Part shown: in pieces, positions 1 to 11,456 of the stretch | How positions within the stretch are numbered: position 1 is the stretch's first letter | Layout: each line of letters starts with the position of its first letter | Notes under the pieces: generated by a model | The model's input: only the letters and a program-made list of their open reading frames with translations | Databases searched by the model: none | What the model was told of the DNA's origin: nothing | Made by a program: the position numbers and the translations under genes | Origin: Nepenthes gracilis | Taxonomy: Eukaryota; Streptophyta; Magnoliopsida; Caryophyllales; Nepenthaceae | Length of the DNA: 64,000 bases | Assembly: GCA_033239525.1 (NCBI GenBank) | Contig: BSYO01000005.1 | Location: 26,443,341-26,507,340 of the forward strand | Direction: 5' to 3'

Positions 1-1305
1 TTTTGATATATTTTAATATACTATATGCAATTTAACGATTCCACTTATTATTTACGAGTGAAAAAAAAGTAATATTCAGCTCTATCCATAAGATATTTCA
101 GATGGCTTGTTTATATGTATTGAATAATAGTATATTGGCCTCAAACTATCGGGGTAATATATATAATCCATTCTTCAAAGTTTAAAATTTTAATTAGTTG
201 ATATATGAGTTATTACTCCTTAGTACTTAAGTTTTCATATATTTTAATAGAATTATCAAACTTTTTATGTTTCTATAAAATTGTTAAATGCGGGTTTTCT
301 TCTAAACTTCTTGAGTTGGCTGTTGGATTCTTAGGGTATACTGAATTAGCCTACTTGTTCTCCTTCATTATGTGCGAGTTGCGAGTCTATACAGTAAAAA
401 CTTTGACATACCGGGTACTAGATATCTTTTTATCCTCTTACTGAATTCTCTATTATATGTATTTTATGGACCTTTGCATGTTTTGTATATTTATCTTTGG
501 CATTTAATATGAAATCATATTTCAAAACATATTTATCAAGAATTCAACATTTTTGGATTTTTATATATAATCATAATTTACTATTTTTTATTCCTATTTT
601 ACTATTGTATTTTCATATATTGAATATATAATTTGCTTAATATTATAATCACATTTGAAATATTTTAAAATCCTTCCTAATTAATAGGCATCAGATTTTT
701 GTAAGAGTAGAGAAAATAATACTTAAAGATTATAGTTAAAAATTTTATTTATAGTTTTAAGCTTAATTTCAAATTTCTTGTACTAAATATAATTTATGTT
801 TAGTTTTTGTTGCTTAACCTTGGGTCAATGTACTATTATGAATTTCAATATAAGTTTTCACTATTTATAAATTTAAATTTTTGTTAGGGATTTATTCCTG
901 CAATAATTTATAAATTAAGTAAATACAGTGTTAGTTTGAGTCAAATGAAGATAGCTTGATCATTTCTGAAACTATAATAATTATATCTAAATATTTTACT
1001 TATAATATGGTATGTAGTGATGAAACTGATTTTAGTTATGAGGCCTTAATTTTAATTAAATTTTATATTTAATAATATTATTATTATTTATTTATAACGG
1101 GATCATAATAGTAGAATTGGTCTTTTAATTAGTAATAAAAGTAGCGAATAAGTAGTTTGTTTTAGTTTTATTTTAGCTTTTTTTTATTATTATAATGTAA
1201 AACTTTTAATTATTTTTGATGAAATTTTACAAATATTTTGCATGTATAAAGAGGCATTGGTATTTTCAATAATTTGCTGAATGATAATGATGTATACTGG
1301 GTAAA
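1..1305. other. AT-rich noncoding stretch, no gene seen
   Basis: Very AT-rich sequence. The single short ORF near 205-444 has low-complexity hydrophobic content with no recognisable domain. I see no gene, RNA gene or clear repeat boundary here. It may be degenerate flank of the pararetroviral insertion that follows. Confidence 0.6.
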
Positions 1306-1320
1306 TGGTATTAGAACTCA
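1306..1320 (+). other. Possible tRNA-Met primer-binding-site remnant of the pararetrovirus
   Basis: TGGTATTAGAAC matches the plant initiator-methionine primer-binding sequence TGGTATCAGAGC at 10 of 12 positions. It lies about 1 kb upstream of the coat-protein region, roughly where the origin of a caulimovirid genome would lie if the copy was linearised there. A 12-base match in AT-rich DNA is weak evidence, and no movement-protein gene could be recognised between this point and the coat protein. Confidence 0.3.
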
Positions 1321-2358
1321 TACAATTATTAAAAATAAAAAAAAATATTTTCATTACTTAAGATTTAACAATACCAATACCAATAATATATCGAGTTCAT
1401 CAAATATGATCAAAGATTTCAAAATAGCACATATCATGTTACCAAATATGATTATATTTTATATTGAAAACGCCATAAATAGTTTAGTTGTGTTTTTTAT
1501 TAAATGTCTTCAACTCATTACTAAACCTTTGCTAATGAAACTGAAAAGGCTAGTTTTAACTCAGGGATATGCTGTATTACATGCAGTATCATTAGTTTTA
1601 TCTAAGCTATCCGTTTATCATAAATATTATTCATTATAACTTGTATTAGTTTAATCTAAACTGTCTATTTATCATAAATATTATTCATTATAACTTGTAT
1701 TTGGCCAACTATTGATTTTTTTTTTTCTATGAAACCCTCAACAAACTAATATAAGTCATCAATATAGACTGATATTTATATTGGTTTTGATTATTCATTT
1801 ACTGTTAGATATTAAGTTAACAAATTAATCATTATGTCATGTTGATCCTTGCACAAATTACTCTAAACTAAAAAGTTCAAAAAATAATTTATTTACAGAG
1901 TATTACAAATCAATTACTAACATATTTACTGAACATTACATAGTATTTTAGTTAAGCCATATATTTCTACTGCTAATGTTCTAATAAAGATTTTAGTCTC
2001 TACATAATAAATTGATAATAAAGTAGCAAATGAATCTACAGTATATGGAAGAAATGACTCCTAACATTGCTTAGAAGTGATTAATAAAGTGAATTAAAGT
2101 TTGTTAAAGAATGTCAACTTAAAAATGATTAGATAAAATGGAAAAAAAACATATATATATGGATATTTATGTGAAAATGCAATAAAAAGTAAAATTTTGT
2201 GATATAAAGTATAACTTATTATACAAGATATTGCAGAAACTCTAGTGATTGATTATTAAGGAACCTATTCTTCAAGTCATGGATACAACCGTCTCTAAAA
2301 TTTTGATAAGCTTAGTAATTATAGAAATAATGAGATACGCTTTTTATGGGTGTGATCA
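1321..2358 (+). other. AT-rich interval where a viral movement protein would be expected; not recognisable
   Basis: In related caulimovirids the movement protein precedes the coat protein. This interval has an ORF at 1274-1639 and many stops. I could not identify a movement-protein motif in it. It is either too decayed to recognise or is not viral sequence. Confidence 0.35.
1591..1698 (+). repeat. Two-copy 54-bp tandem duplication
   Basis: Bases 1591-1644 and 1645-1698 are adjacent direct copies differing at about 5 of 54 positions. Both end in the same stretch around TTCATTATAACTTGT. The duplication crosses the stop of the short ORF there. Confidence 0.9.
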
Positions 2359-3435
2359 TTGCTTGTTATTCATGAAATGAGTATATTAGGTGTAGCCTAT
2401 AGAACAGCTAATAATATGATAGAATATTTAGCTGCTAAATATATTTTACTTGGTTTTACTGATATCCTTAAATTTTGGTGGGATAATACATTAACTCAAC
2501 AAGAACGAAATTATATTATGAACCATACAGAAAATATTCAAGAAAAAGGACCTGATGGAGAAATCCAATTTATTCAACAACAAAATGCTTTAGAAATGAT
2601 AATCATCACGATTACACAGGCATTCTTAGGAAATGTTGAAGATGAATTAATAAGCTCTAAAATTGTATTAACAAATCTTAGATGTTCAATACTCAAAGAT
2701 TTTAGATGGTATAAAGATATATTTGCTACTCATATTTTCTGTAGAAGAGACAGTAATGAACCTTTTTGGAAAGAAAGATTTGTTGCTGGATTTCCTACGC
2801 TTGTTGCTAAACGAATTTTAACAAAACTTACAGACTTTGGTGGAGGTAAAATAAAATGGAATAATATTAGTTATGGTCAATTATTTGCATTTATTAAAAG
2901 AGAAGGATTACAGTTATGTCAAGAATATAAAGAACATAATAAACTTACAAAAGATAGTAAACAATTCAAATCACAACTTGGCTCATTCTATTATCAATAT
3001 GGAATGGAAAAATTAAAAACATCATCTCAACAAAAAGCAAAGGCTTTAAAATATTTAAAAAATAAAAATCAATCTCAAAATACCTATTATAAATCTAATA
3101 GAAAAAAATCATATTCTAAATCTAAACCCACAACTAAATCAAAAAATTCTTATCAAGATTATTCATCTAAACTTATATGCTAGAAATGTAAACGACCTGG
3201 TCATACATCTAATCAATGTAAATTAAAGAAAAAGATTTCTAAAATTTTTAAAGATAATGAACAATTATGTAATAATTTAACCACTTTATTACTTAGTGAT
3301 GAAGAACCTAATGAAGATACAAGTCAAGAAGACAATAATATAAATGATATACAATCAAGTTCTTCAAATACCACAGAGGAATCAGAAAATGAAATTTTTG
3401 ATTTAGAAAATAATTTATGCAATTGCAAATTATAA
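2359..3435 (+). pseudogene. Pararetroviral coat protein with zinc knuckle (broken)
   Basis: The reading frame opens at 2359 and reaches a TAG at 3181-3183 after 274 codons, then continues in the same frame to a TAA at 3433-3435. Caulimovirid coat-protein landmarks are a WWDN at residues 40-43, an FWKERFVAGFPTL block at 136-148, then a lysine/serine-rich basic stretch (about 217-265). A CCHC zinc knuckle (C-x2-C-x4-H-x4-C) follows, as expected for nucleic-acid binding in the particle. The TAG falls between the first two cysteines of this knuckle, so the first stop removes it. After the knuckle comes an acidic segment rich in Asp, Glu, Asn and Ser. The 2359 ATG is only the first Met in the open frame; in relatives the coat protein is internal to a polyprotein, so the true start is unknown. 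Confidence 0.85.
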
Positions 3436-3441
3436 ATTAAT

Positions 3442-5836
3442 ATGTTACGAACACAAGATGAGAAAGAATTTTTACTTGACATTATTGATAAAATAGACGC
3501 TCCCGATATTAAAAGATAATATTTTTTAAAATTAAAAGATTTATTAACACAAAAACAAACCAATGAAAATATTGAACCTTTCAGTTTAACAAAATTATTT
3601 GAAAAATATCCTACTACGTCTTTATTTCATCAAGCTATTATTGGCGATTTACAAAACGAAATAAAACAACTAAAAGAAGAAGTAAAAATCTTAAAAAATC
3701 AATTACAATACATAAAATTTAATGAACCTCATTTAGATACAAGAATCGCAGTATTAGAAAATAAACAAAATAAGATATCCATAGACCCATCATCTTCAAA
3801 ACCACCTGATAATCAATTTTTACAATTAATAACTAAAATTAATTTTCAAAAATGGTATACACAAATTACATTAGTAATTAATAATGAATATCATTTAAAA
3901 TTAATTGCTTTACTTGATACCAGAGCAGATCAAAATTGTATTCAAGAAGGTTTAATACCTACTAAATATTATCAAAAAACGACGAAAAAATTACATACGG
4001 CTAGTGGATCTAGATTAAATATTCAATATAAATTAACAAATGTTGCTATATGTAATCAAGGACATTGCTTTAAATCAACTTTTATTTTAGTAAGAGATTT
4101 ACATCAAGATCTTATACTCGGTACACCATTTTTTACACAAATCTATCTTTTTAAAGCTACGGCTGAAGGATTATCAACCCACGTATTAGGAAATGAACTT
4201 CTTTTCTCTTTTATTCATCCTGTTAAACAAAAAGAAATTCAGGAATTACAAGCAACATCTGTCTGTCGACAAATTAATTTAATAACAAACAAAGAAAAGC
4301 AAATCAATTATTTAAAAGAAGAAATACAACTCAATAATATTGAACAACAATTAAATAATACATTCTTACAAACAAAAATTAAAAACTTCCAACAACTTTC
4401 GGAAAAAGAAGTATGTTCAAATTTACCAAATGCCTTTTGGAATCAAAAACAACATTTAGTTGAATTACCATATGAAAAAGATTTTAATGAATTTCAAATT
4501 CCTACCAAAGCCAGACCTATTCAAATGAATCAAAAATTACTAGAATATTGTAAAAAAGAGATACAAGATCTTCTTGATAAAAAATTAATTAGACCATCGA
4601 AATCACATTGGAGTTATTCAGCTTTTTATGTTATGAATAATGCTGAAATTGAAAGAGGTGTTCCTAGATTAGTCATTAATTATAAACCACTTAATAAAGC
4701 TCTCCAATGGATTCGATATCCAATACCAAATAAAAGAAATTTAATCAATCGATTATATAATGCTAACATCTTTTCTAAATTCGACATGAAATCAGGATTT
4801 TGGCAAATCCAGATTAATAAAAAAGATAGATATAAAACGGCATTCACAGTTCCTTTTGGACATTATGAATGGAATGTCATGCCATTTGGTCTAAAAATGC
4901 TCCATCTGAATTTCAGAATATCATGAATCAAATATTTAATCCCTATACCAAATTTATTATTGTTTATATTGATGATATCTTAGTATTTTCAAACACAATT
5001 GATCAACATTTTAAACATTTATATCAAATTTTAAATATAATTAAACATAATGGATTAGTTATTTCGGCACCTAAAATTAAATTATTTCAGACTAAGATTA
5101 GATTTTTAGGATTTACTATCTATCAACATACTATAACCCCGATTCAAAGATCAATTGAATTTGCTAATAAATTTCCTGATGAAATAAAAGATAAAACTCA
5201 ATTACAAAGATTTTTAGGATGCTTAAACTATATTTCTGATTTTGTCCCAAACCTCAGACAAATTTGTGGACCTTTATTTCAAAGACTGAAAAAGAATCCT
5301 CCTGCATGGACGAATGAACACACTACGATTATAAAAACTCTAAAACAACAAGTTCAACATTTTCCATGTCTCGGCATTCCTCATCCCCATGCATCACTTA
5401 TTGTGGAAACAGATGCATCTGATATAGGATATGATGGTATTCTTAGACAAAAATTAGAGTAAAAAACCCACACACAAATAGTTAGATTTCATTCGGGATT
5501 ATGGTTAGGAGCACAGAAAAATTATTCAACCATTAAAAAAAAATTTTATCTATTGTTTTATGTATATCAAAATTTCAAGATGATTTATATAATAAGAAAT
5601 TTCTTTTAAAAATAGATTGCAAAACTGCTAAAGATGTTTTACAAAAAGATGTTAAAAATCTTATTTCTAAATAAATTTTTGCACGATGGCAATCTATTTT
5701 ATCTGTTTTTGATTTTAACATTGAATTTATTAAAGGCTCTTCAAATTCTATACCAGATTTCCTAACCAGAAAATTCCTCCTCAGACATCATGCCAAGGAA
5801 ACCGAAAATAGCCCGCAAAGCCAAAAGAACTCCTAA
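3442..5836 (+). pseudogene. Pararetroviral polymerase: aspartic protease, reverse transcriptase, RNase H (broken)
   Basis: This lies in the same frame as the coat-protein region. An N-terminal leucine/lysine-rich, probably coiled-coil stretch follows a stop at 3517-3519. The protease active site is at 3916-3930 and reads DTRAD, so the glycine normally following DT/DS is arginine. The reverse transcriptase shows KFDMKSGFWQI near 4780, MPFGL near 4880 and the catalytic YIDD at 4965-4976. A one-base frameshift near 4895-4905 separates the last two. RNase H begins near 5405 with ETDAS. It is interrupted by a stop at 5460-5462, a frameshift near 5575-5580 and a stop at 5672-5674, and ends in the -NSIPDFLTR- type terminus before TAA 5834-5836. 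In an active virus this enzyme would make DNA from the pregenomic RNA. With at least five lesions plus the protease substitution it cannot here. Confidence 0.9.
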
Positions 5837-6959
5837 ACCCGCCTTCAATTTTGATCAATTCTATGAAATCTTTTCATGGCTTTCTGTCAAAACTATATTC
5901 AAATTTGCCTCTCTCTCACGAACATTTTTATCTTTACTCTATAAACCACATTTTCTTAAATACAATACCTATCATGCCGCTTTAAAAGATGATGAAGCCT
6001 ATCTGCTACAAGCAAAATATAGTCACTGATGGAATGTTATATCTACCGGAGACATGACACTATCAATGAACACACTTAGTAATCTTTACAATCATGGATT
6101 TCGTGTTTTAACTAGCAACAATAGTCTTTTACTCTGCACACCTACAACAACGCATTATGAAGCAAAGTTCTATGTTATCAATCCAGTATTGGATACGAGT
6201 CAGAAGTTACCCATTCTAGAATTTTTTGAAGGAGTTCAACACAATGTCTTTTCCGATTATGGAACCGGACTTATATTTGAACATGGTATTGAAGTTGGCA
6301 CATTTCTGAATAATGGACTTTTACTCCACTTCTGTGCCGACGGGATCAACAGTTATTCTGAATCTACGCAAACATGGAAAGAAGTATATCAGTTTAACAT
6401 GGAACTAGTACCAGTAACGAAACGATGGTATCCACAACAAGATATCTACGTCTTTCTACCATCACACGAGTTATATTTCCTATGTTATCATTTCAACGCA
6501 AAACCTAGTATTCTTGTTATCAAATTAACAGAAAGTAACGCATGGGATATTCAACTTCCTCAACAAGCACAGCTCTTTTTCGACTGGAGTAGTTATGGCC
6601 TTTACATCTATAAATGGCAGTCACACGCTACAAAGGCACCTACTATTGCTCTTATGAAAATTACGCCACAACATATTATTATTTGGATCTTAAAACGACC
6701 CTTCTGGATTCAAATTCTAAATAGACCAGTTCAAAACCTACTTCTTCAAGAATCTCAACCAATCCTTACTGGAGCCATTATCAGTAACGGACACTGGTTG
6801 ATCTCTACTACAGCCCATTCTCTTTGTCGTTATAATTTATTAAAAGACATGCCAGCTCAATATCTCGGCCCACATCTTTTATTCAGCCCCTGGGAGACAC
6901 CATTATTCTGCTCTTCACGTGTTGATATTTTTCCATTTATGAGTACATTTCATTCTTAA
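5790..6959 (+). pseudogene. Second ORF of the pararetrovirus: F-box protein-like, with F-box-associated-like region (one stop)
   Basis: The frame starts at ATG 5790, overlapping the last 47 bases of the polymerase frame, and ends with TAA at 6957-6959. One TGA at 6027-6029 splits it into 79 codons and an in-frame remainder (301 codons counted from the next Met at 6054). Residues 2-17 are rich in Lys and Arg and could be a nuclear localisation signal. Residues about 20-55 keep the spacing of a plant F-box: FDQFYEIFSWLSVK, then F-x-x-L-S-R, then a conserved S-L-L-x-x-P-x-F ending. In the second part, LLLC about 20 residues after the 6054 Met followed by FYVINP and LP resembles the start of plant F-box-associated domains. 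Family knowledge: F-box proteins bind SKP1 and recruit targets to SCF ubiquitin ligases. That this ORF does so is inference. It might instead be a host F-box gene next to the virus, but the overlap with the polymerase end argues that it is viral. Confidence 0.7.
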
Positions 6960-7084
6960 AAAAAAATACAAATTTCAAAGGAGCAAACAAAGCCCCATTA
7001 TGCATCCCAAATATGTCACGCATAGCAATTATATGCTTCAAAAACAGAACGTCAAAAGTTGTCAGAAACTTTTCAAAAAAGTTT

Positions 7085-7132
7085 CACTATGTAGCACTAT
7101 GCAGCACTATACAGTCACTATGCAACACTATT
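7085..7132 (+). repeat. Five CACTAT-containing units with 10-11 base period upstream of the viral promoter
   Basis: CACTAT occurs five times at near-helical spacing: CACTATGTAG, CACTATGCAG, CACTATACAG and so on. The run lies about 200 bases upstream of a TATA-like box in the viral intergenic region. Tandem activator sites are common in pararetroviral promoters, but I recognise no known factor site here. Confidence 0.75.
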
Positions 7133-7332
7133 TATCGATGTGACCAAAAATAAACTAACAGAACTGTCAGCTTCAGAATACTTTTCTGAACACTTCAACG
7201 AAGAAAGCATACAATTCGACTAATGTGATGCAAAACAAACTTCATCCCTGGCAATTATATGAAGACTTATCAACGGCTCAGATCTACTCAATTATTTCAG
7301 CAATCCAACGACGCAGATGCATCCAGAACTTC

Positions 7333-7341
7333 TATTTAAAG
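7333..7341 (+). promoter_or_regulatory. TATA-like box of the pararetroviral intergenic promoter
   Basis: TATTTAAAG is followed by a GA-rich, CT-rich leader-like stretch (7370-7460). It sits between the end of the second ORF and the end of the viral sequence, where caulimovirids place the pregenomic RNA promoter. Activity cannot be judged from sequence. Confidence 0.45.
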
Positions 7342-7660
7342 CCCTGATTAATTCAATTGAAGGCAGAGCAAAAACTTCAGAGCAAAATAGAGCGAGAAAG
7401 AGAGCAGAAGCCTCCTTCCAGAGCAAACCTTCCTAGCTTTTTCTTATTTTCCTTTCTTTCCCTGTAAATTTTATTTTCTTTGTATAAATTTCCTTCTGTT
7501 GTACCATCGCCCAGACTATGTAATCAACCTTTTCAATCAAAGTCCAGCCGATTATTCAGCCTTATTCTGGTATATCTTTGTCTTTCTCTGGTTTACGTGT
7601 TATGTGTTAGTACGCACGATTTTGAAATACGATCCTGCATAAGATTTGGTATTTCAAATC

Positions 7661-9815
7661 TTTTATATTTAAATTTTGTCAATATCACGACCAAATATAG
7701 AAATTAATTAATAATTAAGACCAACATTTGGCCATTAATGTCAATTATAATAGCTCAAATTTTTATAAAATTATCTACTTTGTTTGATATTTTAAATCTT
7801 AACACCCCTCAATAATGGTATATAATTAAAGTATTATGAGCCACTGCACTTGCTTATATATATATATTTGTGTTTGAAAAAACGAAAAATGAACAAATCA
7901 CATGTTGTGAATATATTAAAAAGACAAACATAACTTGACATGTATAGTTTGCCAAGGTTTGCCGATACACAAGGATGATTAATGATTGGGATGAGTACTT
8001 GTAGAAGGGATATTGATAGGGGAATTGTTGATGGAAAATTGGGTGACCTGTGGAAGAAGGTGATAGCTAATGCCAAGGCTCTCAAATATCCTTTCCATCT
8101 CTGAGATCAGTTCTGATGTGCAGTTGTTGTGTTTATCTAAGACAATTTCCTGATGCTTCTAACTTTATTGGGGCAGTTAGAAAGGGCGAGGGTCGAGCCA
8201 CTGAGCCTTCCCCTCCTATCATTGATACGGGAAAACTCATAGTAGGTGGTGGTAGTAAGGATCCATGGAGTGGACGTGGGAAGAAAAAATTACAGGGGCC
8301 TAGAAGAAGTAAATCGGTCTCAATGATGATCAAATGATTGACATGTCAAATTGGAAAAGAAATTATTTGAAGAATGAAGTTGATGTAGATTTGTTACGAG
8401 TTTCACGTCAAGGAGCCGGCTTTGCAATGATTGGCTTATAAGTATGAGGGGTTCTTTCTCTTATTAGATAGATCTTTTGGGATTGGGCTCTTCTTTTAGG
8501 TATGTGCACGCAACAATAATACTCTCATTGAGACATGCCCCAATAGGACTACCTGCCTATGGTTCTGACCTAAAAGAGCTACCAAAGAGAGCTAGTTGCG
8601 GAGGAGCCAACCGAAAAAATCGAGTGAAGCACCACAGAATGAGAGTTGTTGAATGAAGTGTCGCAGAGTGCAGCAGTTGATATCTATGACTATTGAAGAT
8701 GGAGGAATGTTGCAACCACCATACCAAAGAGCCAACTCCACAAGGACCGGCTTATAAGTCTGAGGGGCTTACCCTCCTATCAGATCGATCTTTTGGAATT
8801 AGACTCTCTTCTTGAACTTGTACTTGTAACAAAATTGAATATTTTTATAATGATATTCTTATTCACAAACCTAAATATATAGAAATTATGTTGAGCACAA
8901 GGTACTAATGACACTAATGGCATGGGATTATTTTGTCACAATAGGTCAAATTCATAGTTAATTGAATATATAAATACATGCTATTTATTAGATTCACATA
9001 AAAGTCGATCATAAATAAGATATTTATTTGTTTAAGGATATACTATTATATCCTAAGAATTTGAAAAATAAATATTATTTGCTACTTCCTTGAATTTCTC
9101 AATCATTATTGTTAAACATATTGGAGAAAAAGTGTTGGTCATCCGCAATCAATTATAGTCTAACAGTTTTTTATGAATATAATGCCGCTTACATCACACA
9201 TATAATGGAATAAGAGTGACAGACCAAAATATATTTCATTAATTTTTTTATTGAACATATATTACATAAGGTAATACCTGAATGCTCACAAGTATCATAA
9301 TACTTATTTCATAAGGGTTTATTCGATCCAATCATACAACAAAATCTTTTAAAAGGCATTCTAAATGAGTTATTTCAGTTACACGCTTTTTTATTAATTT
9401 CAAAAGATATGTAATATTGATACCCAATAGATATAATATAGTGATTATCAAGTAAATTTATTCATTAAAACATTATCAATTGTAACATTTAAAAAGATTG
9501 TATATGAAATGCAATGACATAAAGACCTTTTTATCATATTCTTTTTAGGGGAAGTTAATTTTAATATTTGGGCTAGTTGTATTATTTCATTTCACCAAGA
9601 TTCTGTCTCATTGAGTTTTCTTTGCAAAGTTTTGATGAGGCAACATTAAACATTTGATGGATTATAAGAATAAAATACCTTTTTTTTTTCTTTATCGTTG
9701 GTTTTTTTCCACTGGGTTTTTCTAATGAGATTTGAAAGAGGCATATTCTTTATAAATGATTATCAAATGGAAAGTACTATGAAATCACATTTGATGGTGA
9801 ATGACTGACTATTTT
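7661..9815. other. Noncoding, repeat-derived stretch
   Basis: No supported gene. Short overlapping ORFs at 8116-8337 (+) and 8133-8333 (-) mirror each other and show no domain. A diverged direct repeat is listed separately at 8431-8820. The rest is AT-rich. Confidence 0.5.
8431..8820 (+). repeat. Diverged direct repeat, two ~72-bp copies about 316 bp apart
   Basis: Copies at about 8431-8502 and 8747-8820 share GGCTTATAAGT, TGAGGGG, AGATCGATCTTTTGG (second copy; AGATAGATCTTTTGG in the first) and an ending CTCTTCTT. They may be parts of an old LTR or a local duplication. Confidence 0.7.
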
Positions 9816-10580
9816 TGTTGGAGATCACTCCCGTGTAAAAATCTTTGTGACCGAAAGACTTGGACGGAGTACGTATGTGCACTAAAAGGAAGGAATCCTG
9901 GTCAACTATAATGACTGAAATTTTTTGAACGGTCAATTTTGTCGGTCAAAATGTAACTCTGCTGAAGAAATAGAATGGACTATTTTAATCGGTTAACGAT
10001 ATAATTGACCGGCCAATATGAGAGGACGGTCAACAGAGTTGACTGGCTGAATATGAAAGGTCTGAATGACTGACAAACCCTAAAAATGTGTACAGTTGAC
10101 CTATCCGATTGGGTAGTTGGTAGATGTCATTCTTGAAACTCTAAAATTAGGATAGGGCGTGCGCATGCATGTAGACATTGGAAGTTGAGTACTAATCACC
10201 AAGTTAGGTTATGGTGAGGGACATGTGTATATATGTGTGTATATGTACACTCAGCAGAACATAGAGGAAGAAAGAGAAGGAGAAGATACCGGATAAATAA
10301 AGATAAGAGTGTATGTAAACAGAAAGGAGAAAAAGTAAAAGAAAGAGAGCTGTGAGAAGAAAACAAGTGTGAGGACTTTGTTTGTTTTTACTCTATTCTT
10401 ATTTTTGCCTCCTATAAATTTTCTCATATTTAGTGATAATTTTATAGATTTAGTATTTTGTGATTTATTTCTTATTTTAGAAGGATTTTTTACGTAAAAT
10501 TTGGTATTTATTTCTCTTCTCTTACCTTTACTTAACAGTGTTTGTGTGCTTTACCAGTTGGCCGCCCATTCCGACCAACA
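9816..10580 (+). mobile_element. Possible solo LTR (TGTTGG ... CCAACA)
   Basis: The interval begins TGTTGGAGATC and ends CCGACCAACA, giving a 6-base terminal inverted repeat with TG...CA ends. It contains a TATATG/TGTATATG cluster, a GA-rich tract and AATAAA near 10,297, as expected of an LTR with promoter and polyadenylation signal. The flanking five bases (ATTTT and GAGAT) are not a target-site duplication. The call therefore rests on the ends and internal layout alone. Confidence 0.4.
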
Positions 10581-11323
10581 GAGATATTGTTCCTGTATCC
10601 TGATCAGTAGGACGCCCGTTGTCCGCTAATAATTTTTTTATAAAATTTTTTATCTTTTAAAATTTTTAACTGTAAGATGATGGCATCAACATTCTCATAT
10701 AATTTGGTCTTTTGATTAATTTATTATTATAGATGTTATAATTTTTTATTATATTACTGAATCTATAAAAATATATCTGAAATAAATTACATGCACACAC
10801 GTAAAAGGAAAATAAAAAATTAAAAAATTAAAAATATTATTAACTTCTGAAAATTCTTTTTACTATATTTTGTGTTATTGTTCTACTTTTTTTTAACAAT
10901 ATGAGAATATATTTATGAGCTATATTATATTCAATGGATTATAATTCTAGATGCTTATTAATGAATTTTGTTGTTGACTTATTTAATATTATACTAATAT
11001 AAACTTTAAATTTTTTTATTATCTAATTAGAAAATCTATATTATCATTGAGTTTTGATTGGATTTAAATTTAAATTTAATTCAGACTATTAATTTAATTC
11101 TCTAATAAGATTTTACTTATGTTAAAGAGACTACTAAATTTTGATTTTTTAGTTGAGATTTTAAAATAAAAATATTTAAAATAGTTATATTTTTATTTTA
11201 TTCGTAATGTTTAGATTTAATAAATATTAAATTTAATATTATTTTTTAAAAAATAAATATTTAAAAAATATTATTTAATGTTTAAATTTTATAAGTAAAA
11301 ATCCGCGTGTCACTAAAACGATG
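10581..11323. other. AT-rich intergenic DNA upstream of MTR4
   Basis: Strongly AT-rich with runs of A and T and no coding signal. It probably includes the distal promoter of the helicase gene. No specific element is recognised until the TATA-like box. Confidence 0.6.
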
Positions 11324-11333
11324 TATTTAAAGG
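11324..11333 (+). promoter_or_regulatory. TATA-like box of the MTR4 gene
   Basis: TATTTAAAGG lies 124 bases upstream of the MTR4 start codon, at the border between AT-rich upstream DNA and a more GC-rich stretch that would be the 5' UTR. A transcription start near 11,355 would give a 5' UTR of about 100 bases. Confidence 0.55.
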
Positions 11334-11456
11334 AATGCAAAACCTACGCTCCGGCGACTGTAACTCCATAACCTGTTGGGCAGCCCCTCGTTGATATCCA
11401 AGCTTCTTGACGCGTGCATCCGTTTCTACTATTGCTCCGGCTACGGAAGGTAAACG

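Larger units (their letters stand above)
1306..7660 (+). mobile_element. Endogenous pararetrovirus copy (Caulimoviridae, Florendovirus/Petuvirus-like), defective
   Basis: The order of parts is coat protein with zinc knuckle, aspartic protease, reverse transcriptase, RNase H, an overlapping second ORF, then a promoter-like intergenic region. This is a caulimovirid layout. There is no integrase and no flanking LTR pair, which separates it from Ty3/gypsy elements. The copy is inactive: there are in-frame stops at 3181, 3433, 3517, 5460, 5672 and 6027, and frameshifts near 4895-4905 and 5575-5580. Outer limits are uncertain. The left limit rests on a weak primer-site match, and the right limit is where the promoter/leader-like sequence gives way to AT-rich DNA. 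The coat-to-polymerase part is very AT-rich; the second ORF is visibly less so. Confidence 0.85.

Noticed and set aside
2359..6959. Reading the viral block as a Ty3/gypsy retrotransposon
   Set aside because: No integrase, no flanking LTRs, a coat protein of caulimovirid type upstream of the protease, and a further ORF overlapping the RNase H end.
7648..7663. TTGGTATTTCAAATC as a second viral primer-binding site
   Set aside because: Only the first six bases of TGGTATCAGAGC match; expected by chance.
8116..8337. 73-codon ORF with Gly/Lys-rich end
   Set aside because: Mirrored by an ORF on the other strand, no domain, lies in repeat-derived DNA.
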